Source of the DNA: Rhizobium sp. N324
GTDB taxonomy: Bacteria > Pseudomonadota > Alphaproteobacteria > Rhizobiales > Rhizobiaceae
Direction: 5' to 3'
Length of the DNA stretch: 64,000 bases
NCBI RefSeq assembly: GCF_001664485.1
Contig: NZ_CP013630.1
Coordinates: 1,553,001 to 1,617,000 of the forward strand
In this document: in pieces, positions 1 to 8,304 of the stretch
Layout: each line of letters starts with the position of its first letter
Numbering within the stretch: position 1 is the first letter of the stretch
The notes under the pieces: model-generated
Seen by the model: only the letters and a program-made list of their open reading frames with translations
Told to the model about the DNA's origin: nothing
The model's database searches: none
Position numbers and translations under genes: made by a program

Positions 1-820
1 TGCCGCGCGTGCGGAAATGCAGCGAGGCGAAACCGGAAAGCATGAAGCCGGCGCCGAAAGTGCCGATTACCGTCGCGCCGACCAGTGCCGGCACGCCGCC
101 GAAGAAGCAGGCGGCAAGCCCGGCGAGGAAGATGAAGATCGAGTTGCGGTTCATGCGCAGCGACGAGGGGATGTCCTCGCGCGGGCGAAGACCGCGGCCG
201 GAGGCTGCGACGATACGCACGGCAAAATAATAGGCGGCAAACAGCATGGAGACCCACATGCCGCCCTGCACCGCCGGCAGCATCAGCACGATCAGCGATT
301 TGGTCTGCGCGGTCGCCGCCGGATCGGGCATGAATTCCGGTTGCTGGTCCTTGACCGAGGCGATCAGCAGGTCGACGATCTGATCGGTGATGGCAGGCCC
401 ATAGCCGATCATCACGCCGATGACGATGACAGCGAGCGTCACCAAGCCGCAGAGATGCAGCAGGATATCGGAGAGTGGGTACCAGGCCAGCAGATGGTCC
501 GGGCCGCCGAGTTCGGAGGCGGGACGGGCGAGATTGGCGAGGTGGCTGAGCCAGCCGGCTGGCAACAGCGTCACCAGCGTCATGATTAGCGCGAAAGAGG
601 GGGAGATGAGGGCCGCGCCGAGTGCGGCTGCCGTGACGACGGCCGCGATTGCCGCGGCATTGCCCCAGCCGAGCCCGACGATCAGAATCGGAAGCGCCGA
701 GGCCGTGTAGAGCAGCGCGCTGAAAAACGACGGCTGCATGCTCGCGCCCAGCATCAGCAGGAAGGCGGTCAATCCGGCGAGTGCGCCGATCAGCAGCGTT
801 TTAAGGTCAGGTCGGTTCAA
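1..820 (-). CDS. DUF2232 polytopic membrane protein (3' end outside window)
   Basis: The reading frame is open from position 820 to the window edge, so the C-terminus is missing. I start it at a TTG (820-818) because the ATG a few bases upstream is in another frame that stops at once; an AGGA-like ribosome site precedes the TTG. The visible 273 residues are very hydrophobic, with about six or seven membrane segments. It contains no enzymatic motif that I recognise. The size, composition and position directly downstream of rpsR match the DUF2232 (YybS-like) proteins found beside rpsF-rpsR in rhizobia; their function is not established. Probably co-transcribed with rpsF-rpsR, although a hairpin lies between. 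The family call rests mainly on gene order. Confidence 0.75.
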   Translation of the reverse strand, partial: MNRPDLKTLLIGALAGLTAFLLMLGASMQPSFFSALLYTASALPILIVGLGWGNAAAIAAVVTAAALGAALISPSFALIMTLVTLLPAGWLSHLANLARPASELGGPDHLLAWYPLSDILLHLCGLVTLAVIVIGVMIGYGPAITDQIVDLLIASVKDQQPEFMPDPAATAQTKSLIVLMLPAVQGGMWVSMLFAAYYFAVRIVAASGRGLRPREDIPSSLRMNRNSIFIFLAGLAACFFGGVPALVGATVIGTFGAGFMLSGFASLHFRTRG

Positions 821-932
821 GGTCGCTGTCCTGCTTCATCAAGCAGTTAGAGGATGTTGCTGAATCGAATTCAGAAACGTCTCAACATGGGTTTTTAGAG
901 TTCCGATCCGCGCCCATCGCGGAAGGGAGGCA

Positions 933-957
933 ACCCCCGGATCTGCGATCCGGGGGT
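933..957 (-). terminator. Hairpin between rpsR and the DUF2232 gene
   Basis: An 11-bp perfect stem (arms 933-943 and 947-957) encloses a 3-nt loop, 12 bases past the rpsR stop. On the minus strand it is followed by TTGCC rather than a run of T, so it is a weak terminator or a processing/attenuation site between the ribosomal genes and the membrane protein gene. Confidence 0.45.
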
Positions 958-968
958 CACATATTGTA

Positions 969-1217
969 TCAGGCTACGACGTAGGGCAGCAGGCCGAGGA
1001 AACGGGCGCGCTTGATCGCCTGGGCGAGTTCGCGCTGCTTCTTCTGGGAAACGGCCGTGATGCGGGAAGGAACGATCTTGCCGCGCTCGGAAATGTAGCG
1101 CTGCAGCAGGCGAACGTCCTTGTAGTCGATCCGCGGCGCGTTGGCGCCGGAGAACGGGCAGGTCTTGCGGCGGCGATGGAACGGGCGGCGGACCGGAGCG
1201 GAGGAAGTTTCAGACAT
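969..1217 (-). CDS. rpsR: 30S ribosomal protein S18
   Basis: 82 aa, the normal length for S18 in alphaproteobacteria. The core contains the family signature: a CPFSG segment near residue 20, then [19 protein letters not shown] and [19 protein letters not shown], ending in an Arg/Leu-rich helix. S18 pairs with S6 on the 16S rRNA platform of the small subunit. It lies 14 nt downstream of rpsF on the same strand, the usual order, and is probably translated from the same mRNA. Nothing unusual. Confidence 0.97.
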   Translation of the reverse strand: MSETSSAPVRRPFHRRRKTCPFSGANAPRIDYKDVRLLQRYISERGKIVPSRITAVSQKKQRELAQAIKRARFLGLLPYVVA

Positions 1218-1231
1218 ATCTTGGATCTCCC

Positions 1232-1699
1232 TTATACGCGGTCTTCGCGCGGACGGCGCGGACGGTCTTCACGGTCGCCGAAGCCACCTTCACGCGGAGG
1301 ACGCGGGCCGCGGTCACGATCGCCGAAGCCGCCTTCACGCGGGCCACGGCCGCCTTCACGCGGACGGTCGTCGCGGTCGCGCTTCTGCATCATGGCAGAC
1401 GGACCTTCTTCATGCTTCTCGACGGCGATCGTCATGTAGCGAAGAACGTCTTCGCTGATGCGCATCTGACGTTCCATTTCCTGGACGGCAGCAGCCGGTG
1501 CATCGATGTCCATCAGGGCGTAGTGCGCCTTGCGGTTCTTCTTGATGCGGTAGGTGAGGGACTTGAGGCCCCAGTTCTCGATACGCCCGACTTTACCGCC
1601 GTTAGCTTCGATCACACCCTTGTACTGTTCTACGAGGGCATCGACCTGCTGGGCGGAAATATCCTGCCGGGCAAGGAATACATGTTCATAAAGAGCCAT
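1232..1699 (-). CDS. rpsF: 30S ribosomal protein S6 with Arg-rich C-terminal extension
   Basis: 155 aa. Residues 1-95 form the S6 fold, starting [18 protein letters not shown] and including the conserved [17 protein letters not shown] stretch. From about residue 105 the protein continues as a low-complexity tail rich in Arg, Gly, Asp and Pro, with the unit REGGFGDR occurring twice plus degenerate copies. S6 binds 16S rRNA as a heterodimer with S18, whose gene follows after 14 nt. A promoter candidate near 1917-1944 gives a leader of about 200 nt, suiting the known autoregulation of rpsF mRNA by the S6:S18 complex. The repeats also open long but meaningless frames on the other strand. Confidence 0.97.
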   Translation of the reverse strand: MALYEHVFLARQDISAQQVDALVEQYKGVIEANGGKVGRIENWGLKSLTYRIKKNRKAHYALMDIDAPAAAVQEMERQMRISEDVLRYMTIAVEKHEEGPSAMMQKRDRDDRPREGGRGPREGGFGDRDRGPRPPREGGFGDREDRPRRPREDRV

Positions 1700-1908
1700 G
1701 ACAGCTTTGCCTTTCTTGCGTTTGGTTCAACCCGATATTCGGCGGCTAAGCCTCAACGACTGCTCCTGATTGGGCGAACCCAGGCAAGAAAGCGTTTCCG
1801 AGACGGTCGAGAGCGGAGACACGGGAGGCTGGAACGCTTGCGTTCCGAACGATTTCCGAGGAAACCGGCCCTCCGTTCAGCCACCAGCCAGAAGACCGGG
1901 TTAACGAA
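1700..1908 (-). promoter_or_regulatory. rpsF 5' leader (candidate S6:S18 autoregulatory RNA)
   Basis: About 210 nt separate the predicted start of transcription from rpsF and hold no credible gene. Nearest the start codon the minus strand carries AAGAAAGGCAAAG, a ribosome site region, and further up a GC-rich stretch with a CCGCCGAATATCGGG hairpin-like element. S6:S18 is known to bind a leader in rpsF mRNAs through an exposed CCG; the resemblance here is suggestive only and was not folded. Confidence 0.35.
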
Positions 1909-1916
1909 CAGCGCGG

Positions 1917-1944
1917 CTTATACGGATTTTTCGGGGAAAGGCAA
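1917..1944 (-). promoter_or_regulatory. Sigma-70-type promoter for rpsF-rpsR
   Basis: On the minus strand TTGCCT (1944-1939) is followed after 16 bp by TATAAG (1922-1917), a good housekeeping promoter. It lies just downstream of the terminator-like hairpin of the preceding gene and would start a leader of roughly 210 nt before rpsF. Confidence 0.6.
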
Positions 1945-1961
1945 CCCCAATCAATATTCAA

Positions 1962-1992
1962 GCCCGACGCAGACCGTTCGCCAGCGTCGGGC
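1962..1992 (-). terminator. Terminator of the aldo/keto reductase gene
   Basis: A perfect 9-bp GC-rich stem (1962-1970 with 1984-1992) around a 13-nt loop lies 18 nt beyond the reductase stop codon and is followed on the minus strand by TTGAATATT. It separates the reductase from the rpsF promoter. Confidence 0.6.
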
Positions 1993-2010
1993 CGGATCAG
2001 AGGATCAGGT

Positions 2011-3054
2011 TCAGAGCGTCAGCGGATACTGCCGGTGCACCTTGGCGATCTCAGTCAACACTTCGTTCGACAGCGTCAAGTCGGCCGCGCCGATATCGAC
2101 TTTCAGTTGCTCCATCGAGGTGGCGCCGATGATGGCGGAGGCCATGAAGGGTCTCGACAGGCAGAAGGCGAGCGCCATGGCCGCCGGGTCGAGACCGTAT
2201 CTGGCCGCGATCTCCAGATAGGCCTTGGTTGCCGGCTCCTGCAGCGGCTGCAGGCGGCCGCCGATATCATGGTTGATCGAGCCGCGCGAACCCTTCGGCC
2301 TGGCGCCACCGACATATTTGCCGGACAGGATGCCGCCGGCGAGCGGCGAATAGGCGAGCAGCCCGACATCCTCGTGATGGGAAAGCTCGGCGAGATCCAG
2401 GTCGAAATGGCGGTAGAGCAGATTGTATTCGTTCTGGACGCTGGCAACGCGCGGCAGGCTCTTCTGCTCTGACAGCGTCAAGTATTTCTGGATGCCCCAG
2501 GTGGTTTCGTTGGAAAGGCCGATCGCCCGGATCTTGCCTTCCTTGACGAGTGCCCCCAGCGTTTCCAGGATGTCGAGCATATTGGCGACGGCCTTGTCGC
2601 GATCCTGGGTGAAGGGATTGTAGCTCCAGTTCTGGCGGAAGTGGAAATGGCCGCGGTTCGGCCAGTGGATCTGGTAAAGATCGACATAATCGGTCTTCAG
2701 CCGCGTCAGGCTGGCCTCGAGCGCCAGCCGGATATTCTTTGCGTCGGCGCCTTCGCCGCCGCGTATATAGTCGCGGCCGCGGCCGGCGACCTTGGTGGCG
2801 AGTACGATATCCCCGCGCTTGCCTGATTTGCCGAACCAGCTGCCGATATAGTCCTCGGTCCAGCCCTGTGTTTCAGGCGAAACCGGGGTGGTCGGGTAGA
2901 GTTCGGCGGTATCGAAGAAATTGACGCCCTTTTCGACGGCGTAATCCATCTGCGCATGGGCGTCGGTTTCGCTGTTCTGCGAACCCCAGGTCATGGTGCC
3001 AAGGCAGATTTCTGAAACGGAAATGTCGGTGCGGCCGAGTGAATTGTACTTCAT
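2011..3054 (-). CDS. Aldo/keto reductase, Tas/YajO-like
   Basis: 347 aa, the same length as E. coli Tas. The (beta/alpha)8 aldo/keto reductase signature is clear: FFDTAELYP gives the catalytic Asp48 and Tyr53, ATKVAGRG the catalytic Lys, and DLYQIHWPNRG the His. Near the C-terminus, AIIGATSMEQLK is the NADPH-binding segment. Such enzymes are cytoplasmic NADPH-dependent carbonyl reductases; the physiological substrate is unknown for this subfamily. The ATG at 3054 is preceded by a purine-rich stretch. It stands alone: divergent from fabD and separated from rpsF by a hairpin. The family is certain and the substrate is not assignable. Confidence 0.93.
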   Translation of the reverse strand: MKYNSLGRTDISVSEICLGTMTWGSQNSETDAHAQMDYAVEKGVNFFDTAELYPTTPVSPETQGWTEDYIGSWFGKSGKRGDIVLATKVAGRGRDYIRGGEGADAKNIRLALEASLTRLKTDYVDLYQIHWPNRGHFHFRQNWSYNPFTQDRDKAVANMLDILETLGALVKEGKIRAIGLSNETTWGIQKYLTLSEQKSLPRVASVQNEYNLLYRHFDLDLAELSHHEDVGLLAYSPLAGGILSGKYVGGARPKGSRGSINHDIGGRLQPLQEPATKAYLEIAARYGLDPAAMALAFCLSRPFMASAIIGATSMEQLKVDIGAADLTLSNEVLTEIAKVHRQYPLTL

Positions 3055-3268
3055 GAGAAAACCTTGGGAGAGAGCTGAAGCCTTGGGGAGGACCGGGCAA
3101 ATCTAGGCCGGATTTGGCGGAGCGCAAGAGTAAAAGCCTGGCTTTTGCGCCGGTCCGGAAGGCTTTGCGGAGAATGGGCCGCCACTTGACTCTGCCGGAA
3201 AGAATGTCAATTGGAGGCAAAACGCCTCGCGGGGCGCGCAATCAGGGGCATGAGCCAGGGATACGAGA

Positions 3269-4213
3269 ATGACCATTGCTTTCACTTTTCCCGGTCAGGG
3301 CAGTCAGGCCGTCGGCATGGGCAAGGATCTGGCCGAAAATTTCGCCGAAGCCCGCGCCGTTTTCGACGAGGTGGATGAGGCGCTCGGTGAAAAGCTTTCG
3401 GACGTCATGTTCAACGGTCCCGAGGATACGTTGACCCTGACGGCGAATGCCCAGCCGGCGCTGATGGCCGTCTCGATCGCCGTCGTCCGGATTCTTGAGG
3501 CCAAGGGGCTGGATCTGAAGTCCAAAGTCGCCTATGTCGCCGGCCACTCACTCGGCGAATATTCTGCCCTTTGCGCCGCCGGCACCTTTTCGCTCGCTGA
3601 CACCGCCCGGCTGCTGCGCATCCGCGGCAATGCCATGCAGGCGGCAGTCCCGGTCGGCATCGGCGCCATGGCGGCGATCATCGGCCTCGAACATGCCGAC
3701 GTCGTCGCCGTCTGCGAAGAGGCCGCTGCTATCGGCGCATGCCAGATTGCCAACGACAATGGCGGCGGCCAGATCGTCATCTCGGGTGAGAAGGCAGCCG
3801 TCGAAAAGGCAGCCGGCCTGGCAACGGACAAGGGCGCCAAGCGCGCCATCCTGCTGCCGGTCTCAGCACCCTTCCATTCGAAGCTGATGGCGCCCGCCGC
3901 CGAGGCCATGCGTGCGGCCCTGGCAACGGTTGCCAAATCCGATCCGGTCGTGCCTCTGATCGCCAATGTCCGCGCCGCCCCGGTGACGAGTGCCGACGAG
4001 ATCGCCAGCCTGCTGGTCGAGCAGGTGACCGGTCAGGTCCGTTGGCGCGAGACGGTGGAATGGTTCGCCGGCAATGGCGTCACCACCCTTTATGAACTTG
4101 GTTCCGGCAAGGTGCTGACCGGCCTTGCGCGGCGCATCGACAAGACAGTCAACGGCATCTCCGTCAACGGTCCGGCGGTAATCGACGCGGCCGTTGCCGC
4201 CCTCATGGCCTGA
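3269..4213 (+). CDS. fabD: Malonyl-CoA:ACP transacylase
   Basis: 314 aa, normal length. It transfers malonyl from CoA to acyl carrier protein, supplying the extender unit for fatty acid synthesis in the cytoplasm. The N-terminal FPGQGSQ motif, the nucleophile elbow GHSLGE (Ser94) and the catalytic His203 in APFHSKLM are all present. It opens the block fabD-fabG-acpP-fabF. The start ATG follows a GAGAATG context, and a TTGACT element at 3186-3191 may be part of its promoter, though no convincing -10 follows. Confidence 0.97.
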   Translation: MTIAFTFPGQGSQAVGMGKDLAENFAEARAVFDEVDEALGEKLSDVMFNGPEDTLTLTANAQPALMAVSIAVVRILEAKGLDLKSKVAYVAGHSLGEYSALCAAGTFSLADTARLLRIRGNAMQAAVPVGIGAMAAIIGLEHADVVAVCEEAAAIGACQIANDNGGGQIVISGEKAAVEKAAGLATDKGAKRAILLPVSAPFHSKLMAPAAEAMRAALATVAKSDPVVPLIANVRAAPVTSADEIASLLVEQVTGQVRWRETVEWFAGNGVTTLYELGSGKVLTGLARRIDKTVNGISVNGPAVIDAAVAALMA

Positions 4214-4251
4214 TTGGTATTTCCAGATATCCAGATATAAGGAACGTTTCC

Positions 4252-4989
4252 ATGTTCGATCTTTCCGGCCGCAAGGCTCTCGTCACCGGCGCATCGGGCG
4301 GTATCGGCGAGGAAATCGCCCGCCTTCTGCATAAGCAGGGCGCCATCGTCGGCCTGCACGGCACCCGCGTCGAGAAGCTGGAAGCGCTGGCGGCCGATCT
4401 CGGCGAGCGCGTCAAGATCTTTCCGGCAAACCTCTCCGACCGCGACGAGGTCAAGGCGCTCGGCCAGAAGGCTGAGGCAGAACTTGAAGGCGTCGACATT
4501 CTCGTCAACAATGCCGGCATCACCAAGGACGGCCTCTTCGTGCGCATGAGTGACGAGGATTGGGACGCCGTTCTCGAAGTGAACCTGACGTCGACCTTCC
4601 GTCTGACGCGCGAATTGACGCATCCGATGATGCGCCGCCGCTATGGCCGCATCATCAACATCACTTCCGTCGTCGGCGTCACCGGCAATCCGGGCCAGGC
4701 CAATTACTGCGCCTCCAAGGCCGGCATGATCGGCTTCACCAAATCGCTGGCGCAGGAGATTGCCACCCGCAACGTGACGGTCAACTGCGTCGCGCCCGGC
4801 TTCATCGAAAGCGCCATGACCGGCAAGCTGAACGACAAGCAGAAGGAAGCGATCATGGGGGCGATCCCGATGAAGCGCATGGGCACGGGCGGCGAGGTCG
4901 CGTCGGCCGTCGCCTATCTTGCCTCCTCCGAGGCTGCCTATATGACGGGCCAGACGCTGCACGTAAACGGCGGCATGGCGATGATCTGA
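4252..4989 (+). CDS. fabG: 3-oxoacyl-[ACP] reductase
   Basis: 245 aa short-chain dehydrogenase. It carries out the NADPH-dependent reduction of 3-ketoacyl-ACP in fatty acid elongation. Visible motifs are the cofactor-binding TGASGGIGEE (residues 12-21), NNAG at 86-89, and the tetrad Asn111, Ser139, Tyr152 and Lys156 in NYCASKAG. The C-terminal YMTGQTLHVNGG is typical of FabG. It starts 38 nt after fabD with a GGAACG ribosome site and is presumably in the same operon. Confidence 0.97.
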   Translation: MFDLSGRKALVTGASGGIGEEIARLLHKQGAIVGLHGTRVEKLEALAADLGERVKIFPANLSDRDEVKALGQKAEAELEGVDILVNNAGITKDGLFVRMSDEDWDAVLEVNLTSTFRLTRELTHPMMRRRYGRIINITSVVGVTGNPGQANYCASKAGMIGFTKSLAQEIATRNVTVNCVAPGFIESAMTGKLNDKQKEAIMGAIPMKRMGTGGEVASAVAYLASSEAAYMTGQTLHVNGGMAMI

Positions 4990-5275
4990 AACGACAAACC
5001 GTCGGCATGCGAGTATTTCCGCCAATAGCATGTTGAGCAATCACGAACCGTTGATTTTCTCGCTTTGCGGCAGACCTAAAGCATGTTAAGCGGGCCATGA
5101 CTGTCAACAGTCGTCCCGAGAAAGCAGACGGACCGGCGAGCTTTTTGCAAGCCTGGGACATCTCTGAAGCCGGGTAAACGAGTTTGCCGAGGATGTCTGA
5201 AAACATCGCAGGCTGAAACAGGGTAGGGGTGCCGCAACGGCATTCCGATCAGGACATAAGGTCGAGGAAACCGAC
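4990..5275 (+). promoter_or_regulatory. fabG-acpP intergenic region, probable acpP promoter and leader
   Basis: These 286 bp hold no credible gene. A TTGATT at 5051-5056 is a possible -35 element, but the matching -10 (ACCTAA) is weak. Downstream lies a perfect palindrome with 6-bp arms (5099-5104 and 5107-5112; GACTGT-CA-ACAGTC), a possible operator. The length suggests acpP has its own promoter, as is usual for this very highly expressed gene. Confidence 0.4.
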
Positions 5276-5512
5276 ATGAGCGATATCGCAGAACGCGTAA
5301 AGAAAATTGTTATTGATCATCTTGGCGTCGATGCCGACAAGGTCGTCGAGAGCGCCAGCTTTATCGACGATCTGGGCGCTGACTCGCTCGACACGGTCGA
5401 ACTTGTCATGGCATTCGAAGAAGAATTCGGCGTTGAAATTCCTGACGACGCTGCCGACTCGATCCTGACGGTCGGCGATGCCGTGAAGTTTATCGAGAAG
5501 GCCCAGGCCTGA
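5276..5512 (+). CDS. acpP: Acyl carrier protein
   Basis: 78 aa, very acidic. It carries growing acyl chains on a phosphopantetheine attached to Ser37 of the [12 protein letters not shown] motif. The second helix sequence matches AcpP of the primary fatty acid pathway rather than NodF or the long-chain AcpXL. The gene has its own upstream region and is followed by a strong terminator, so it is probably expressed as an abundant monocistronic mRNA with some read-through to fabF. Confidence 0.98.
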   Translation: MSDIAERVKKIVIDHLGVDADKVVESASFIDDLGADSLDTVELVMAFEEEFGVEIPDDAADSILTVGDAVKFIEKAQA

Positions 5513-5527
5513 TCCTGTAAGTTTGAG

Positions 5528-5560
5528 AAAGGGCGGGCTTGGAGTCCGCCCTTTTCTTTT
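5528..5560 (+). terminator. Rho-independent terminator after acpP
   Basis: A 9-bp stem (AAAGGGCGG at 5528-5536 with its complement at 5546-5554) is followed by TCTTTT, 16 nt past the acpP stop. It is a classical intrinsic terminator and probably lowers fabF expression relative to acpP. Confidence 0.85.
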
Positions 5561-5605
5561 CGGCCTATTTCTCCATAGAGCATAAGAGACGGGGGAAAGC
5601 ACGCG

Positions 5606-6868
5606 ATGAGACGTGTCGTCATAACCGGTACCGGCATGGTGTCACCCTTGGGATGCGGAACCGAGGTGACGTGGTCGCGGCTGCTTGCCGGCCAGAACGG
5701 CGCCCGTCTCGTCACCGAATTCGAGGTCGACGACCTTCCCGCCAAGATCGCCTGCCGTATTCCCATCGGCGACGGCACCGACGGCACCTTCAATGTCGAT
5801 CAGTGGATGGAGCCGAAAGAGCAGCGCAAGGTCGATCCCTTTATCATCTACGGCATGGCCGCCGCCGACATGGCGCTTGCCGATGCCGGCTGGCATCCCG
5901 AGACCGATGAGGACCAGATCGCCACCGGCGTGCTGATCGGCTCTGGCATCGGCGGCATCGAAGGCATCGTCGAGGCGGGCTACACCCTGCGCGACAAAGG
6001 CCCGCGCCGCATCTCCCCCTTCTTCATTCCGGGCCGCCTGATCAACCTCGTTTCCGGCCAGGTCTCGATCCGCCACAAGCTGCGCGGACCCAATCATTCG
6101 GTCGTCACCGCCTGCTCGACGGGCGCGCATGCGATCGGCGATGCCGCGCGGCTGATCGCGCTGGGTGACGCCGACGTCATGGTCGCCGGCGGCACGGAAT
6201 CCCCCGTCAGTCGCATTTCGCTCGCCGGCTTTGCAGCCTGCAAGGCGCTGTCGACCCAGCACAACGACGACCCGCAGAAGGCCTCGCGCCCCTATGACCG
6301 CGACCGCGACGGCTTCGTCATGGGCGAGGGCGCCGGCATCGTCGTGCTCGAGGAACTGGAACACGCCAAGGCGCGCGGCGCCAGGATCTATGCCGAAATC
6401 GTCGGCTACGGCCTGTCTGGCGACGCCTATCACATCACCGCGCCATCCGAAGACGGCGAAGGTGCCGGCCGCTGCATGGCGATGGCGCTGAAGCGCGCCG
6501 GACTGACGCCGGCCGATATCGATTACATCAACGCCCACGGCACCTCGACCATGGCCGACACGATCGAACTCGGCGCCGTCGAGCGGCTGGTCGGCAACGC
6601 GGCATCGAAGATCTCGATGTCCTCGACCAAATCGGCGACGGGACACCTTCTTGGTGCCGCCGGCGCGATCGAGGCGATCTTCACCACGCTTGCCATCCGC
6701 GACAATATCGCGCCGCCGACGCTCAATCTGGACAATCCCGAACGCGAGACGGCGATCGATCTGGTTCCGCACAAGGCGCGTGAGCGAGAAATCAATGTGG
6801 CGTTGTCCAACTCGTTCGGATTCGGCGGCACGAACGCGTCGCTCGTTCTGCGCCGTTACGCGCAATAA
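5606..6868 (+). CDS. fabF: 3-oxoacyl-[ACP] synthase II
   Basis: 420 aa, normal for FabF. This condensing enzyme elongates acyl-ACP with malonyl-ACP. The Cys-His-His triad is visible: Cys170 in VVTACSTG, His311 in NAHGTST and His347 in SATGHLLGAAG. The C-terminal NSFGFGGTNASL is the family end signature. The ATG at 5606 follows GACGGGGGAAAG. It is separated from acpP by the terminator and followed by mltG after about 180 nt. Confidence 0.97.
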   Translation: MRRVVITGTGMVSPLGCGTEVTWSRLLAGQNGARLVTEFEVDDLPAKIACRIPIGDGTDGTFNVDQWMEPKEQRKVDPFIIYGMAAADMALADAGWHPETDEDQIATGVLIGSGIGGIEGIVEAGYTLRDKGPRRISPFFIPGRLINLVSGQVSIRHKLRGPNHSVVTACSTGAHAIGDAARLIALGDADVMVAGGTESPVSRISLAGFAACKALSTQHNDDPQKASRPYDRDRDGFVMGEGAGIVVLEELEHAKARGARIYAEIVGYGLSGDAYHITAPSEDGEGAGRCMAMALKRAGLTPADIDYINAHGTSTMADTIELGAVERLVGNAASKISMSSTKSATGHLLGAAGAIEAIFTTLAIRDNIAPPTLNLDNPERETAIDLVPHKAREREINVALSNSFGFGGTNASLVLRRYAQ

Positions 6869-7047
6869 CAGCCCGCGCGGCGCAATAAGTGTCCCTTGCG
6901 CCGCGACGGCCGCTCCTCTGCATTGCGCAGCAGGGCGTGCGGGCGCATAACGACCGGCAGCGGCGCCGTTGAACGGCGGCAGAACCTGCTTTTGCCGCAT
7001 TGCTTCGCGAAATAGCGACGTGAGGGTCAAGTTTTAGAGGATTGCCG

Positions 7048-8286
7048 GTGAGCGATACGACGAACCAGAGCAACGATGCCCCGCAGGGCGAGAACGGCCG
7101 GCAAGCGCAGAAGGGACCGATCATCCCGAAGTCGCCGAGCGAAGCCCTGCGTCCGGAGCGTGTTCCGGAGCCGCCGAAGCGGTCCAAGAAAGCCCGCGGC
7201 CAGGTCGTTCTGTTCCTGAACTTCATCATGACGATGGCGGTATTGGTCTGCGTCGTCGCCGTCATCGGCTTCTATTACGCCACCTCGACCTATCGGAATC
7301 CCGGTCCGCTGCAGACCAATACCAATTTCATCATCCGCAATGGCGCGGGTCTCGCTGAAATTGCCTCGAACCTCGAGCGCAATGCGATCATCAGCGATGC
7401 CCGCATCTTCCGCTATCTCACGGCAACGCATCTGTCTGCCGGCGAGAGCCTGAAGGCCGGTGAATATGAGATCAAGGCCAGAGCCTCCATGAGCGATATC
7501 ATGGAGCTTCTGAAATCGGGCAAATCCATTCTCTATTCCGTTTCCTTCCCCGAGGGCCTGACGGTCCGCCAGATGTTCAACCGCATGCTGGAGGATCAGG
7601 TGCTGGAAGGCGATCTGCCGGCCGCCTTGCCTCAAGAGGGCAGCCTGCGTCCGGATACCTACAAGTTTTCGCGCGGCACCAAGCGCTCGGAGATCATCCA
7701 GCAGATGGCGGCGGCACAGCAGAAAATCGTCGATCAGATCTGGGACAAACGCGATCCCTCGCTGCCGCTGCGGTCCAAGGAAGAATTCGTGACGCTCGCC
7801 TCGATCGTCGAAAAGGAAACCGGCGTTGCCGACGAACGCGCCCATGTCGCCTCGGTTTTCCTGAACCGGCTCGGCAAGGGCATGCGCCTGCAGTCCGACC
7901 CGACGATCATTTACGGCCTCTTCGGCGGCGACGGCAAACCGGCAGACCGGCCGATCTATCAGTCGGACCTGAAGCGGGAAACGCCCTATAATACCTATGT
8001 CATCAAGGGCCTGCCGCCGACGCCGATCGCCAATCCCGGCAAGGATGCGCTTGAGGCCGTCGCCAATCCCTGGAAGACCCAGGACCTCTATTTCGTCGCC
8101 GACGGCACCGGTGGCCATGTTTTCGCGGCGACGCTCGAGGAGCACAATGCCAACGTCAAGCGGTGGCGCAAGCTCGAAGCCGACAAGGGCTCGGACCCGA
8201 ACATCGCAGTCGACGGCCAGCCTGAAGAGCAGCCGGCCGATGACGGCGCAGCCGTCGCGCCGCCGAAGAAAAAGAAGATCAACTGA
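7048..8286 (+). CDS. mltG: Endolytic murein transglycosylase
   Basis: I choose the GTG at 7048, eight bases after the ribosome site AGAGG; the TTG at 7042 would sit on top of it. The product is about 412 aa. A Pro/Lys-rich cytoplasmic tail is followed by one membrane helix (about residues 53-77) and a YceG periplasmic domain with the catalytic Glu in ASIVEKET and the conserved NTYVIKGLPPTPI and NPG segments. MltG cuts nascent peptidoglycan strands and limits their length. The C-terminus ends in a Lys-rich tail. The position upstream of yicC and gmk is conserved in Rhizobiales. Confidence 0.95.
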   Translation: MSDTTNQSNDAPQGENGRQAQKGPIIPKSPSEALRPERVPEPPKRSKKARGQVVLFLNFIMTMAVLVCVVAVIGFYYATSTYRNPGPLQTNTNFIIRNGAGLAEIASNLERNAIISDARIFRYLTATHLSAGESLKAGEYEIKARASMSDIMELLKSGKSILYSVSFPEGLTVRQMFNRMLEDQVLEGDLPAALPQEGSLRPDTYKFSRGTKRSEIIQQMAAAQQKIVDQIWDKRDPSLPLRSKEEFVTLASIVEKETGVADERAHVASVFLNRLGKGMRLQSDPTIIYGLFGGDGKPADRPIYQSDLKRETPYNTYVIKGLPPTPIANPGKDALEAVANPWKTQDLYFVADGTGGHVFAATLEEHNANVKRWRKLEADKGSDPNIAVDGQPEEQPADDGAAVAPPKKKKIN

Positions 8287-8304
8287 TAGCTTCTGGAGGC
8301 TCGT

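Noticed and set aside
1141..1458. Plus-strand Arg/Ser-rich frames opposite rpsF and rpsR
   Set aside because: They are the reverse reading of the repeated Arg-rich tail of S6 and have no start signal or family.
1746..1961. 71-codon minus-strand frame between rpsF and the reductase
   Set aside because: It contains the rpsF promoter and leader and has no family; untranslated leader is the better explanation.
5642..7030. 462-codon minus-strand frame opposite fabF
   Set aside because: It is antisense to an unmistakable fabF; long antisense frames are expected at this GC content.
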